NCBI GenBank assembly: GCA_035279545.1
Contig: DATEHM010000115.1
Span: 1 to 23,483 of the forward strand
Length of the DNA: 23,483 bases
Origin: Segetimicrobium sp035279545
GTDB taxonomy: Bacteria; Sysuimicrobiota; Sysuimicrobiia; Sysuimicrobiales; Segetimicrobiaceae
Direction: 5' to 3'
Positions 14,981 through 22,714 of the stretch are shown here, in pieces. The notes beneath the pieces are model-generated. The model was not told the DNA's origin and ran no database searches. It was given only the letters and a program-made list of their open reading frames with translations. The position numbers and the translations under genes were made by a program. Positions within the stretch are counted from its first letter, which is position 1. Each line of letters starts with the position of its first letter.

Positions 14981-16114
14981 ATGAAAATCGCCGCGATCGC
15001 CTGTACGCCGCTGGCGGCGACCCCGCCCCGGCCGGTGCAGTTTTCCATCGGCACCTTCTCCACGTTCTACGCGGCACTTGTGGAAGTGCGCACCGACGAT
15101 GGCCTCGTGGGCATCGGAGAGTGCATCGTCCGCCGCGCGCCCGAGGTCGTGACCACGATCGTGGACCGTCTGCTGGCGCCCGCACTCATCGGTCGGGACC
15201 CCTGGGACGTCGAGGGGCTCTGGGATGACATGTTCACGCTGCTCCGGCGATGGGGGCATTCGCGGGGGTTCGTGGTCGAGGCCATGAGCGGGATCGACAT
15301 CGCGCTGTGGGATCTGCTCGCCCGGTCCGTCGGCAAGCCCCTCTACAAGTTTCTGGGGGGGGCGGGACGCGACCGGGTGCGCTGCTACGTCTCCAAGGTG
15401 TATTTTGACGAGATCCCCAAGATGGCGGACGAAGCGCGCAGGCTCGTCGCCGAGGGGCACACCGCGATCAAGGTGCAGCTGGGATGGCCGTCGGCCCGCG
15501 GCGGCCACCACGCCGACGTGCAGACCGTACGCGCGATCCGCGAGGCGGTCGGGCCTCGGGTGGAGATCATGCTCGACGCGAACGGAGCGTACGACATCGG
15601 CACCGCCGTCCGCGTGGGGCGCCAATTGGAAGAGTTCGATGTCGCCTGGCTGGAGGAGCCGGTGCCCGCGGACGACTTAGAGGGCTACGCCCATCTTCGG
15701 CGATCGGTACGGGTTCCGCTCGCTGCCGGGGAGACGGAGTTCGGCTTGTACGGCTTCCGCGATCTCATCGCGCGCGGATGCGTGGATGTCCTCCAACCCG
15801 AGGTCGCGCGGATCGGCGGCGTCACCGCGGCCCGACGGCTTTGGGCGCTCGCCCATGCCCACAACCTGCTGTATGCGCCCCACACCGGGTTCAGCGGCGG
15901 CGTCGCCCATCTCGCCTCCCTCCACCTCGCCGCGGCCGCCCCCAACTTCTATACGTATGAGTACATGGGCACGACCTACATTCAGAATCCGCTGCGGGAC
16001 ATCTTCACGGTCCCGTTCCCCGCACCGCAGGACGGCCTCATCGCCCTCCCTCAGGCACCCGGGCTGGGGTTGGATGTCGACCGCGAGGCGATTCGGCGCC
16101 ACGCGGTGCGCTAA
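14981..16114 (+). CDS. Enolase-superfamily protein (mandelate racemase/muconate lactonizing group)
   Basis: A 377-residue protein of the MR/MLE group, which abstracts the alpha proton of carboxylate substrates with a Mg2+ ion. Metal ligands align with mandelate racemase: Asp199 in MLDANGAY, Glu225 in WLEEPV and Glu251 in AGETE. His301 in APHTGFSG matches the general-base His, and Glu327 in YEYMG is the late acid. Two positions deviate: the K-x-K pair reads K164-V-Q166, and the QPD Asp that partners His reads Glu274 in LQPEVARIGG. Function is therefore unclear; a dehydratase or epimerase for a sugar acid is the usual range. Start ATG 14981 fits the family N-terminus (MKIAAIACTPL) but lacks a ribosome site; GTG 14954 next to GAGGAGAGG is the alternative. 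It is divergent from the thioredoxin gene. Confidence 0.9.
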   Translation: MKIAAIACTPLAATPPRPVQFSIGTFSTFYAALVEVRTDDGLVGIGECIVRRAPEVVTTIVDRLLAPALIGRDPWDVEGLWDDMFTLLRRWGHSRGFVVEAMSGIDIALWDLLARSVGKPLYKFLGGAGRDRVRCYVSKVYFDEIPKMADEARRLVAEGHTAIKVQLGWPSARGGHHADVQTVRAIREAVGPRVEIMLDANGAYDIGTAVRVGRQLEEFDVAWLEEPVPADDLEGYAHLRRSVRVPLAAGETEFGLYGFRDLIARGCVDVLQPEVARIGGVTAARRLWALAHAHNLLYAPHTGFSGGVAHLASLHLAAAAPNFYTYEYMGTTYIQNPLRDIFTVPFPAPQDGLIALPQAPGLGLDVDREAIRRHAVR

Positions 16115-16125
16115 CCGGCCTGCCC

Positions 16126-16139
16126 CCCGCCCGGGCGGG
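16126..16139. terminator. Palindrome between convergent genes
   Basis: CCCGCCCGGGCGGG is a perfect 14-base palindrome in the 39-base gap between the convergent enolase-superfamily and DUF971 genes, followed by GCGGGACGCCCGC (16136-16148), a second short hairpin. No T-run. Possible bidirectional transcript end. Confidence 0.35.
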
Positions 16140-16153
16140 ACGCCCGCGGGCCA

Positions 16154-16489
16154 TCACGGCGCGACCGCCCGACTCTGCGTGCAGGCATCGCACTCGCAGA
16201 TCTCGCGCAGAAACTTGAAGGTGTAGATGCCCGTCAGGTGACCGTCAGACCACGTGAACTTGAGCGCGTACGCCCCGACCCGACCGATCTCCTTGGGATG
16301 GATGCCGTCGGGGACTCTTGAGGGATCGAGGCGCTGTTCCCCGGTCCACTCATCCACGCAGAGCGCACACGGGCACCGTTCCCGCAACATGCGGAAGGCG
16401 TGTCGGCTGCGGTGCCCGTCGTCCCAGACCATGACCAGGACGCCGGACGGCTCCTGGGTGATCTCCACCGGAACCGGTGTGCGCGCCAA
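16154..16489 (-). CDS. DUF971 family protein (GBBH-like N-terminal domain)
   Basis: A 111-residue single-domain protein of DUF971, the domain found at the N-terminus of gamma-butyrobetaine hydroxylases. Two beta-strand repeats are typical: LVMVWDDGHRSRHAFRMLRE with RCPCALCVDEWTGEQR, and VGAYALKFTWSDGHLTGIYT with FKFLREICECDAC. Cys39-x-Cys41-x2-Cys44 and Cys98-x-Cys100-x2-Cys103 could bind zinc or an Fe-S cluster; standalone family members often lie near Fe-S assembly genes. The start is TTG 16489, directly after an in-frame TGA, with no clear ribosome site; the GTG at residue 8 is an alternative. It lies 54 bases downstream of the CDGSH gene in the same direction, so the two are probably cotranscribed. 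Confidence 0.85.
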   Translation of the reverse strand: MARTPVPVEITQEPSGVLVMVWDDGHRSRHAFRMLRERCPCALCVDEWTGEQRLDPSRVPDGIHPKEIGRVGAYALKFTWSDGHLTGIYTFKFLREICECDACTQSRAVAP

Positions 16490-16543
16490 TCACATCACCG
16501 CGGGTCCGCAGACGAACGACGTACGGGCGGCAGCGCCACCCCC

Positions 16544-16756
16544 CTACGCTCCCTTCACCGCGCGATTCGCGGCCTTGAAGCCGACTTTGCTGTGCGTGCC
16601 GTCGCAGAATGGTTTGTTGGTGGATCCGCCACACCGGCACAGGGCGACCGTTTCCTTCTGAATCTCCCAGGTCTTCCCGTCCGGATCGATGATCTTTAAG
16701 GGTCCCCTGACGAGGTAAGGCCCGTTGTCGAGCGGGGTAATCGTGGCTTCGGCCAT
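16544..16756 (-). CDS. CDGSH iron-sulfur domain protein
   Basis: A complete 70-residue protein with the CDGSH [2Fe-2S] motif. Cys40-x-Cys42, Cys51 and His55 form the three-Cys, one-His cluster site in CRCGGSTNKPFCDGTHSKVGF read from residue 40 to 60 (the key residues being C40, C42, P49, C51-D-G-T-H55). Here the fourth motif position is Thr instead of Ser, which is common. The N-terminal half is a small beta domain (GPYLVRGPLKIIDPDGKTW). There is no membrane anchor, unlike mitoNEET, so it is cytosolic. ATG 16756 has GGAGGGAGG six bases upstream. CDGSH proteins act in electron transfer or cluster transfer. It is divergent from the molybdenum hydroxylase genes. The open frame continuing far upstream opposite those genes is spurious. 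Confidence 0.92.
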   Translation of the reverse strand: MAEATITPLDNGPYLVRGPLKIIDPDGKTWEIQKETVALCRCGGSTNKPFCDGTHSKVGFKAANRAVKGA

Positions 16757-16798
16757 CGCGGTTCCTCCCTCCGGTCTCGTAGAATCTTGCGGCACACC

Positions 16799-16821
16799 CG
16801 TTTCGTTCCTCTGGCGAAACG
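16799..16821. promoter_or_regulatory. 23-bp dyad CGTTTCG/CGAAACG in divergent spacer
   Basis: CGTTTCG (16799-16805) and CGAAACG (16815-16821) are perfect inverted copies with a nine-base centre. They lie 43 bases upstream of the CDGSH start and 134 bases upstream of the [2Fe-2S] subunit start, so one bound protein could control both directions. No confident promoter boxes were found around it; TAGAAT at 16780-16785 lacks a -35. Confidence 0.45.
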
Positions 16822-16954
16822 TCCGCTCCGGCACGACAATTCCAGATCTCCGCGGCTGCGCCACCGCGCGCTCCCGTCCTCGGCCGCAGGACCGGAGCCC
16901 CGAGGAGCCGAATCCTGCACGTCGTTCTACGCGACAGTCCGATTGGAGGACACC

Positions 16955-17464
16955 GTGAACCCGGAAGCGCCGCCCGCCGCAGGGACCCATCGCATTCGTT
17001 TGATCGTGAACGGTCGGTCCCATGACGCTGTCGTGTCCCCCCGCCGCACCCTGTTGCACCTGTTGCGCGAAGGCCTGCACTTGACCGGCACCAAAGAGGG
17101 CTGCTCGGTTGGCACCTGCGGGGCGTGCACGGTGCTGGTTGATGGGAAGGCGATGCTCTCCTGCCTGGTCCTGGCCGTCCAGGCTCACGGCCGGTCCATC
17201 GAAACGGTGGAGGGCGTGGCTGAGCAGGGAGAAGCGGATCCGCTCATGGCTGCCTTCATCGCGCATGATGCGTTTCAGTGCGGGTTCTGCACGCCCGGCC
17301 AGATTATGGCGCTGCGCGGGCTCTTTCGGCAGCAGCCCACGGCGTCGGCGGAGGAGATCCGGCGGGCGGTGGAAGGCAACGTCTGCCGCTGCGGGACCCA
17401 CCTGCGGATTCAGGCCGCGGCGCTGGACGTCGCCGGGCAAGGCGGCGCCGGCAAGGGCGGGTGA
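16955..17464 (+). CDS. Xanthine-dehydrogenase-type [2Fe-2S] subunit
   Basis: A 169-residue small subunit of a molybdenum hydroxylase (CoxS/IorA-like). The first, plant-ferredoxin-like cluster has Cys50, Cys55, Cys58 and Cys70 in EGCSVGTCGACTVLVDGKAM followed by LSC; the second has Cys109-x2-Cys112 in QCGFCTPGQ and Cys144-x-Cys146 in NVCRCGTH. It passes electrons from the molybdopterin centre to an FAD subunit or another acceptor. The start GTG 16955 is chosen because GGAGGA sits four bases upstream and the upstream extension to 16787 is Arg-rich and unlike the family. It is followed after 39 bases by the large subunit. The CRCGTH form of the second motif is commoner in isoquinoline-oxidoreductase-type enzymes than the CRCTGY form of xanthine dehydrogenase. 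Confidence 0.93.
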   Translation: MNPEAPPAAGTHRIRLIVNGRSHDAVVSPRRTLLHLLREGLHLTGTKEGCSVGTCGACTVLVDGKAMLSCLVLAVQAHGRSIETVEGVAEQGEADPLMAAFIAHDAFQCGFCTPGQIMALRGLFRQQPTASAEEIRRAVEGNVCRCGTHLRIQAAALDVAGQGGAGKGG

Positions 17465-17503
17465 GCCATCGTCGGCGGCGCAGACGACAACGTGGAGGGG
17501 TAG

Positions 17504-19807
17504 ATGCCGCGGATCATCAAGCAGAAGATCGAATTTGAGGGACGGATCGAGGAGCGCGAGGTCGTCATCGAAGGCGATGACCTTCCCATCTGGTCGGCGG
17601 AGGAGCGGTTCACCGTCGTGGGCACGCCGGTGACGCGGGTCGACGGCCGGGAGCGGGTGAGCGGCGCCGCCCGGTACACGGTCGATCTCTACCCTCCGGG
17701 GATGCTCCACGGAGCCGTTCTGCGGAGCCCGCACGCGCACGCCCGCGTCGTGCGGCTGGACACCGCGAAGGCGGAGCGGGTCCCCGGGGTGCGCGCGGTG
17801 CTCTCCCACCTCAACGCCCCGAAGATTCGCTGGTACAACGGCACGAGCTGGCTCTTCGATCCCGAGGTGCGGTTTGTCGGCGACGAGATCGCCGCCGTCT
17901 TCGCCGACGAGGCGGAGGCCGCGCGCGACGCGCTGGACCTGATCGACATCGAGTACGAGGTGCTCCCGCACGTGATCGATGCCGAGGAGGCGATCCGCCC
18001 GGGTGCGGTGCTCGTGCACCCCACCGGGAACGTCGTCGACGGCGCGCCGGAGCGCTTTGAGCGCGGGAACGTCGCGCAGGCGCTCGAACGCGCCGACGCC
18101 ACGGTTGCCCTCACCGTGCGCACCCCGGACCAGCTGCATCACAGCATGGAGACCCACGGCTCCCTGGTCGAGTGGGGCGGCGATCGCCTGACCATCTGGG
18201 ATTCCACGCAGCACATCTTCGGTGTCCGGCGGCAGGTCGCCGGCGCCCTGAAGATCCCCATGGACGCGGTGCGCGTGGTCAGCCCGTTCATGGGTGGAGG
18301 GTTCGGCAGCAAGAACGGCGCCGGGAAGTACACGGTGATCGCCGCGCTGGCTTCGCGCCGGACCGGCCGACCGGCGCGTCTCTTCAACACGCGGATCGAA
18401 GAGAGCGAGGCCGCGGGGAAGCGCCCCCGCAGCGTCCAGAAGATCCGGCTGGGAGCGCGCCGCGACGGGACGCTCACGGCGATCGATTACTGGGGGTTGT
18501 CGAACGTCGGGGCCTACCGCGCCATCGCCACGCCGCTGAGCGGCCCAGCGAAGGAGCTGTACGCCTGCCCCAACGTTCGGACGGACACCGCCTCCGTGTA
18601 CACGCACACCGGGCCCGCGGCGGCGTTCCGCGCTCCGGGGTACGTAGAGGCCACCGTTGCGCTCGAGTGTGCGGTGGAGGCGCTCGCGGACCAACTCGGG
18701 CTTGATCCGGTGGAGGTGCGCGTGCGGAACCACGCCGACGAGGATCAGGTGCAGGGGCGCCCGTATTCGAGCAAGTTCCTGCGGGAGGCCTACCGGCTCG
18801 GCGCGCGGTCGATCGGGTGGCAGCGGCGGAAGCCGACCCCCGCCGCTCCGGTGCTCGATGGGACGAAGCGCCGAGGGATCGGCGTGGCCAGCCAGCTCTG
18901 GGGCGGTGCGGGCTCGCCGCCTGCGTACGCGGAGATCCGGCTGAACGTCGACGGGACGGCGGAGGTCCGGATCGGGACCCAGGACATCGGAACGGGGGCA
19001 AAGACGGCCCTCACCCAGATCGCCGCCGAGGTGCTCAGCCTGCCGATTGATCGGGTGCGCCTCATGCTCGGGGATACGGATTTTCCCTACAGTCCGCTGT
19101 CGGCGGGCAGCCAGACGATCGCGTCGTGTGGTCCGGCCGTGCGCATGGCGGCGGAAGAGGTGCGCAAGCACCTGCTCGATGCGGCGGCCTCGGTGCTGGA
19201 GGCCGCCCCCAGCGATATCCGGCTCGAGGCGGGGGAGTTGCACGTCGCGGGGGTTCCCGACCGAAAGATCTCGGTGGCCGAGCTGACCGGCCGCATGGGG
19301 AACTTCACCATCGCCGGGCGTGGGTTCCGGGGCGCCAACCCGAGCGACGTGACGATCCGCACCTGGGGCGCCCAGTTTGCCGAGGTCGAGGTGGACACCG
19401 AGACGGGGGAAGTGACCGTGCTCAAAATCGCCGCCAGCCACGATGTCGGTCGAGTGATCAACCCCCTGCAGTTGGAGAGTCAGATCCAGGGGGGGGTGAT
19501 CCAGGGGTTGGGGTTCGCCCTCAGCGAGGATCATGCCACCGATCCCGAGACCGGCACCGTGTTGGACGTGGGATTCGACGGCTATGCGGTGCCCAGGGTC
19601 TCGATGATTCCGGAGATCGAGGCCCTGGCGGTCAACATCCCCGACCCCGTGGCCAATAACCTGGGGGTCAAGGGGGTTGGGGAGCCGCCGATCATTCCTA
19701 CCGCGGCCGCGATCGCCAACGCCGTCGCCAACGCGGTGGGGGTCCGGATCACGGACCTGCCGATCACCCCGATGAAGGTCCTGCGCGCGCTCGGTCGGAC
19801 CATGTAG
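17504..19807 (+). CDS. Molybdopterin-binding large subunit, xanthine dehydrogenase family
   Basis: A 767-residue catalytic subunit that hydroxylates an N-heterocycle or aldehyde at a molybdopterin-cytosine-dinucleotide centre. The a/b hammerhead domain comes first (GTPVTRVDGRERVSGAARYT and LHGAVLRSPHAHARV). Cofactor loops are MGGGFGSKNG (263-272) and AAFRAPGY (373-380), and the catalytic glutamate is Glu727 in GVGEPPIIP. HDVGRVINPLQLESQIQGGV is the usual late motif. The first 30 residues are an extra charged segment (QKIEFEGRIEEREVVIEGDD). ATG 17504 has GGAGGGG a few bases upstream. It forms a two-gene unit with the [2Fe-2S] subunit; no FAD-binding middle subunit is in the window. The substrate cannot be named from sequence. 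Confidence 0.94.
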   Translation: MPRIIKQKIEFEGRIEEREVVIEGDDLPIWSAEERFTVVGTPVTRVDGRERVSGAARYTVDLYPPGMLHGAVLRSPHAHARVVRLDTAKAERVPGVRAVLSHLNAPKIRWYNGTSWLFDPEVRFVGDEIAAVFADEAEAARDALDLIDIEYEVLPHVIDAEEAIRPGAVLVHPTGNVVDGAPERFERGNVAQALERADATVALTVRTPDQLHHSMETHGSLVEWGGDRLTIWDSTQHIFGVRRQVAGALKIPMDAVRVVSPFMGGGFGSKNGAGKYTVIAALASRRTGRPARLFNTRIEESEAAGKRPRSVQKIRLGARRDGTLTAIDYWGLSNVGAYRAIATPLSGPAKELYACPNVRTDTASVYTHTGPAAAFRAPGYVEATVALECAVEALADQLGLDPVEVRVRNHADEDQVQGRPYSSKFLREAYRLGARSIGWQRRKPTPAAPVLDGTKRRGIGVASQLWGGAGSPPAYAEIRLNVDGTAEVRIGTQDIGTGAKTALTQIAAEVLSLPIDRVRLMLGDTDFPYSPLSAGSQTIASCGPAVRMAAEEVRKHLLDAAASVLEAAPSDIRLEAGELHVAGVPDRKISVAELTGRMGNFTIAGRGFRGANPSDVTIRTWGAQFAEVEVDTETGEVTVLKIAASHDVGRVINPLQLESQIQGGVIQGLGFALSEDHATDPETGTVLDVGFDGYAVPRVSMIPEIEALAVNIPDPVANNLGVKGVGEPPIIPTAAAIANAVANAVGVRITDLPITPMKVLRALGRTM

Positions 19808-19845
19808 CGATCCCAGGCCGTCGCCGGACCCCGTCCGCCTCCCAC

Positions 19846-19865
19846 GACCTGATTCCTCGCAGGTC
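19846..19865. terminator. Hairpin between convergent genes
   Basis: GACCTG (19846-19851) pairs with CAGGTC (19860-19865) across an eight-base loop in the 72-base gap between the molybdopterin gene and the leftward methyltransferase gene. No T-run follows. Confidence 0.3.
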
Positions 19866-19879
19866 CGCGCGGGGGGCGG

Positions 19880-20677
19880 TCACCCTGAGCGGATTCGCCG
19901 CAGGCGACGCCATCCTCTTCCCAGGAGGCTGTGCCTCTTGGGGCGGGAGATGTGGTCCTCGAGCTTGAAGTCGCCGAGGCGACCCTCCTCGACCCCTCCG
20001 CGTTCGATCACGGCGAAGTGGCCGAAAACATTCACGCCGGCCACCAGCGCAGGTGAACTGCCCGCGGCCTCGACGCACTCGAGGATGAGGTTGGTCAGCG
20101 GAGTCTGAAAGGCAAAGGGGCTGTCCGGGGCCTGCCATCGCCCGACGTGGGCCCAGCACCAATCCTCGATCACGTAGAGGCCCCCGCACCGAAGCAAGGG
20201 AAAGAGCGTCTCGAAGCTCTTCTTGGTCAGCGCGTACATATGCGACGCGTCGTCGATGACCAGGTCGAGCGGTGCGGTGAACTCGGCCCGAACAATCTGC
20301 CGCAGCCGCGCCGAATCGCCTTGGTCGGTGCCCCAATAGGTCTTGACCCGTTCCCCCAGGCCCCGCGCCCCCACGTACCGCTTGAAGTATTCGCCGTCGC
20401 CCCACGGCGCGATATCGATCGCCACGTGCTTTTGCGGGCGGAGGTGCTCGAACCAAAACGCGACACTGCCCCCCCGGAAGATCCCGAGTTCGAACACTCG
20501 CTCCGGGTGAAACGTTTCCCGTGTCGACCAAAACTTTTCCAGAAGGTCGACCGCCGCCTTGGACTTATCAAACGGGAAGAAATCGTCCGCCGGGCTCCAG
20601 CGGTCGAGCTCCTGCACTCGGAAGACGAGATCATCCAGCCGGACCCGATCTTTCTCCCACACCAGCCGCTCAAACAT
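19880..20677 (-). CDS. Class I SAM-dependent methyltransferase
   Basis: A 265-residue methyltransferase of the cephalosporin-hydroxylase/rhamnosyl-O-methyltransferase or Methyltransf_24 type. Motif I is VFELGIFRGGS (61-71), the acidic strand-2 end is KHVAIDIAPWGDGEYF, and a conserved LDLVIDDASHMYALT segment is followed by LFPLLRCGGLYVIEDWCW. Such enzymes often O-methylate sugars or small molecules. ATG 20677 (MFERLVWEKD) is preferred; ATG 20722 would add 15 basic residues, MLHWRHRRRYHGG onward, that look unlike a domain start. It lies 93 bases after the O-antigen-ligase-like gene in the same direction, so a role in modifying the same glycan is plausible, though not shown. Confidence 0.82.
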   Translation of the reverse strand: MFERLVWEKDRVRLDDLVFRVQELDRWSPADDFFPFDKSKAAVDLLEKFWSTRETFHPERVFELGIFRGGSVAFWFEHLRPQKHVAIDIAPWGDGEYFKRYVGARGLGERVKTYWGTDQGDSARLRQIVRAEFTAPLDLVIDDASHMYALTKKSFETLFPLLRCGGLYVIEDWCWAHVGRWQAPDSPFAFQTPLTNLILECVEAAGSSPALVAGVNVFGHFAVIERGGVEEGRLGDFKLEDHISRPKRHSLLGRGWRRLRRIRSG

Positions 20678-20770
20678 GAGATGTCCCCCGTGATATCGAC
20701 GTCGATGGCGCCAGTGCAGCATGTGTGTCCTCGGCGACGCCCGGCTCAGGGTGCTCGGGCGGCGGGGACA

Positions 20771-22714
20771 TCACGGGACCCTTGTCTCGAGATGTTGGAG
20801 GAGGCGGCCGGTTTCGGCCATCTCCGCCTGGGTTCCCAGGTAGCGGGCGTCGCGTCCTTCGTGACTCTCGATGGACCGCAACTCGAGCGGATACAGCCGA
20901 ATCGCCTCCCGGAGCGGTGCGATCGCCCCCGAGGGGTCGCCCCCGGCGACGAGCGTCTCCCCCAGCCACATCCGGTAGGTGGGGGAGTAGGGGTCGAGGA
21001 CGATCGCCTGGCGCAGGGCGGCGCCGGCGTCGGCGTACCGTCCTTCGGCCCACCGTAAGCGGCCGAGGGCGGCCCGCGGGTAGGCGGCCCAGGGATCGAG
21101 ACGTCCGGCCCGCTCGTAGAGATCGGCCGCCCGCTCCCTTCCCGTCCACCACGGTCCCATCCCCGAATCGATCCGGCGCAGGTACAGATCGGCGAGGAGA
21201 TCGCCGCAGTACGCTGGGACGACTCCGTTCAGTGGATCGGCGGTCATCGCGGCGTGGAAAAGGCGTACCGCTTCCGCGTACCGCCCGGCTTGCACCTGGG
21301 CGGTCGCCTCCGCGTGGAGGCGCGAGGCCTGTTCGATCGGGGGCAGGAGCGGAGGCAGCCCGACGAGGACGATCACCAGCGGGAGCGCGAGCGACCGCTG
21401 CCAGAAACGGAGGGGGGGATGATGGTCTGATTCGTGGGCGGCCACCGCGGCGGTGAACGCGATGAGCATGACGCTGTTCGAGATGACAAAGAACGTGGAG
21501 TCCACTACGCTCGTCGTCCCGACCGCCGCAGCCGTGGCGGTCCAGACCCCCAGCCAGGTGCGCGTCGCGGCGTCGCCCCGCCGGAACCGCCACGCCGTCT
21601 GCCCGAGACCCCACAGGGCGGCGCCCCCCAGAATGAGGAGCCCGACCACCCCCGTTTCGGCGAGGAGTTCGAGGTAGTCGTTGTGGGCCGACCCCGGAAC
21701 GTGCAGCGCGGCGTAGGTCGTCAGCACGCCCGGCGGCCGATACCGGGAGTAGACCGAATTGAAGGTGCCGATGCCCGTGCCCCAGATCCGGTGCGCCTCC
21801 CAGACGCGTACGGCAGTGCGCCAGATGAAGAGGCGGCTCGTCGCCGTGTCCTGCGGCTCGAGCGTGACGCTCTCGGCCCGCAACCCCACCGCGGGGAACC
21901 GCAGCGTCACCAAGCCGACCACGGCCACGATGACGACCAGCACCGGCCACGCGCGCCGCCGGACCGGCCACAGCAGGCAGCCGGCGGTGAGGAGGAACAC
22001 CACCAGGCCGGCGTACGCGCCCCGCGAGTAGGTGAGCGGGAGCGCCGCCACCGCAACGACCAACGTCAGGCCCGGGAGCAGGCGGGCGCGGCCGGGGAGG
22101 TCCATGGCCAGCAGCGCGGACACCCCGATGCCGATGAGGAGGAACTCCGCCAGGACGTTGGGGTTTGCGAGCGTGCCGTGGATGCGGGTGTGGATCACCG
22201 CGGCGAAGGCTCGGCTGAGCCAGTAGGCTGGGGTCGCCTCGCCGCTCGCAAACTGCCCGAGACCGATCCCCGCCTCCGCCGTCGCGATCAGGGCGAGGCC
22301 CGCTAGAAACGCTCGACCCTTGGCGCGATCGGTCAGGCAGATCAGGATGGCGAGGGCGAGGACGACGACCGCAACGAGAAAGAAGATCTCATCGCGGGTG
22401 GCGTAGATATCGGTCGTCCGCGCCAGCGAGACCAGGCACACCGCGGCGACGGCCGCCAGCCCCCCGCTCAGGGCGGTCGGCAGCGCCCGGCCACCGAGCA
22501 GCCACCGCGCCAGCGCGGCGGCACCGATGAGGAGCGCGGCCCGCTCATCGTCCACCAACGGGCGGCGGTGTCCGACGAAGCCCGCCGCCGGCATGAAGGT
22601 CAGCCCCTCGAGTGCGATCTTCGCGCACAGGATCAGCACCGCCGTCAGGATCGGCCAATCGAGGACCCGGCCGAACCCGTCCCAGGTCCGTTGAGGCGCT
22701 ACCGACCCAGCCAT
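20771..22714 (-). CDS. O-antigen ligase/polymerase-like membrane protein with TPR tail
   Basis: A 647-residue membrane protein. About ten to twelve hydrophobic segments span residues 20-460, for example TAVLILCAKIA, FFLVAVVVLALAILICL and TLVVAVAALPL. The Wzy_C/O-antigen-ligase landmarks are TYSRGAYAG (228-236), GTGIGTFNSVYSRY (312-325) and the periplasmic-loop motif SAHNDYLELLAETG (342-355). From about 465 to 640 there are tetratricopeptide-like repeats (RYAEAVRLFHAAMTADP and AAYPRAALGRLRWAEGRYAD onward). Such proteins polymerise or transfer bactoprenol-linked glycans outside the membrane; TPR-tailed forms are common in non-proteobacteria. The true start is ATG 22714, overlapping the stop of the upstream dehydrogenase gene by 16 bases; the frame beyond it is Arg/Pro-rich and opposite that gene. 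Confidence 0.87.
   Translation of the reverse strand: MAGSVAPQRTWDGFGRVLDWPILTAVLILCAKIALEGLTFMPAAGFVGHRRPLVDDERAALLIGAAALARWLLGGRALPTALSGGLAAVAAVCLVSLARTTDIYATRDEIFFLVAVVVLALAILICLTDRAKGRAFLAGLALIATAEAGIGLGQFASGEATPAYWLSRAFAAVIHTRIHGTLANPNVLAEFLLIGIGVSALLAMDLPGRARLLPGLTLVVAVAALPLTYSRGAYAGLVVFLLTAGCLLWPVRRRAWPVLVVIVAVVGLVTLRFPAVGLRAESVTLEPQDTATSRLFIWRTAVRVWEAHRIWGTGIGTFNSVYSRYRPPGVLTTYAALHVPGSAHNDYLELLAETGVVGLLILGGAALWGLGQTAWRFRRGDAATRTWLGVWTATAAAVGTTSVVDSTFFVISNSVMLIAFTAAVAAHESDHHPPLRFWQRSLALPLVIVLVGLPPLLPPIEQASRLHAEATAQVQAGRYAEAVRLFHAAMTADPLNGVVPAYCGDLLADLYLRRIDSGMGPWWTGRERAADLYERAGRLDPWAAYPRAALGRLRWAEGRYADAGAALRQAIVLDPYSPTYRMWLGETLVAGGDPSGAIAPLREAIRLYPLELRSIESHEGRDARYLGTQAEMAETGRLLQHLETRVP

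Noticed and set aside
16544..19534. A 996-codon minus-strand frame across the molybdenum hydroxylase genes
   Set aside because: Only its last 70 codons are a protein (CDGSH). The rest is Arg/Pro/Gly/His-rich and lies opposite well-supported genes; it is open because of high GC content.
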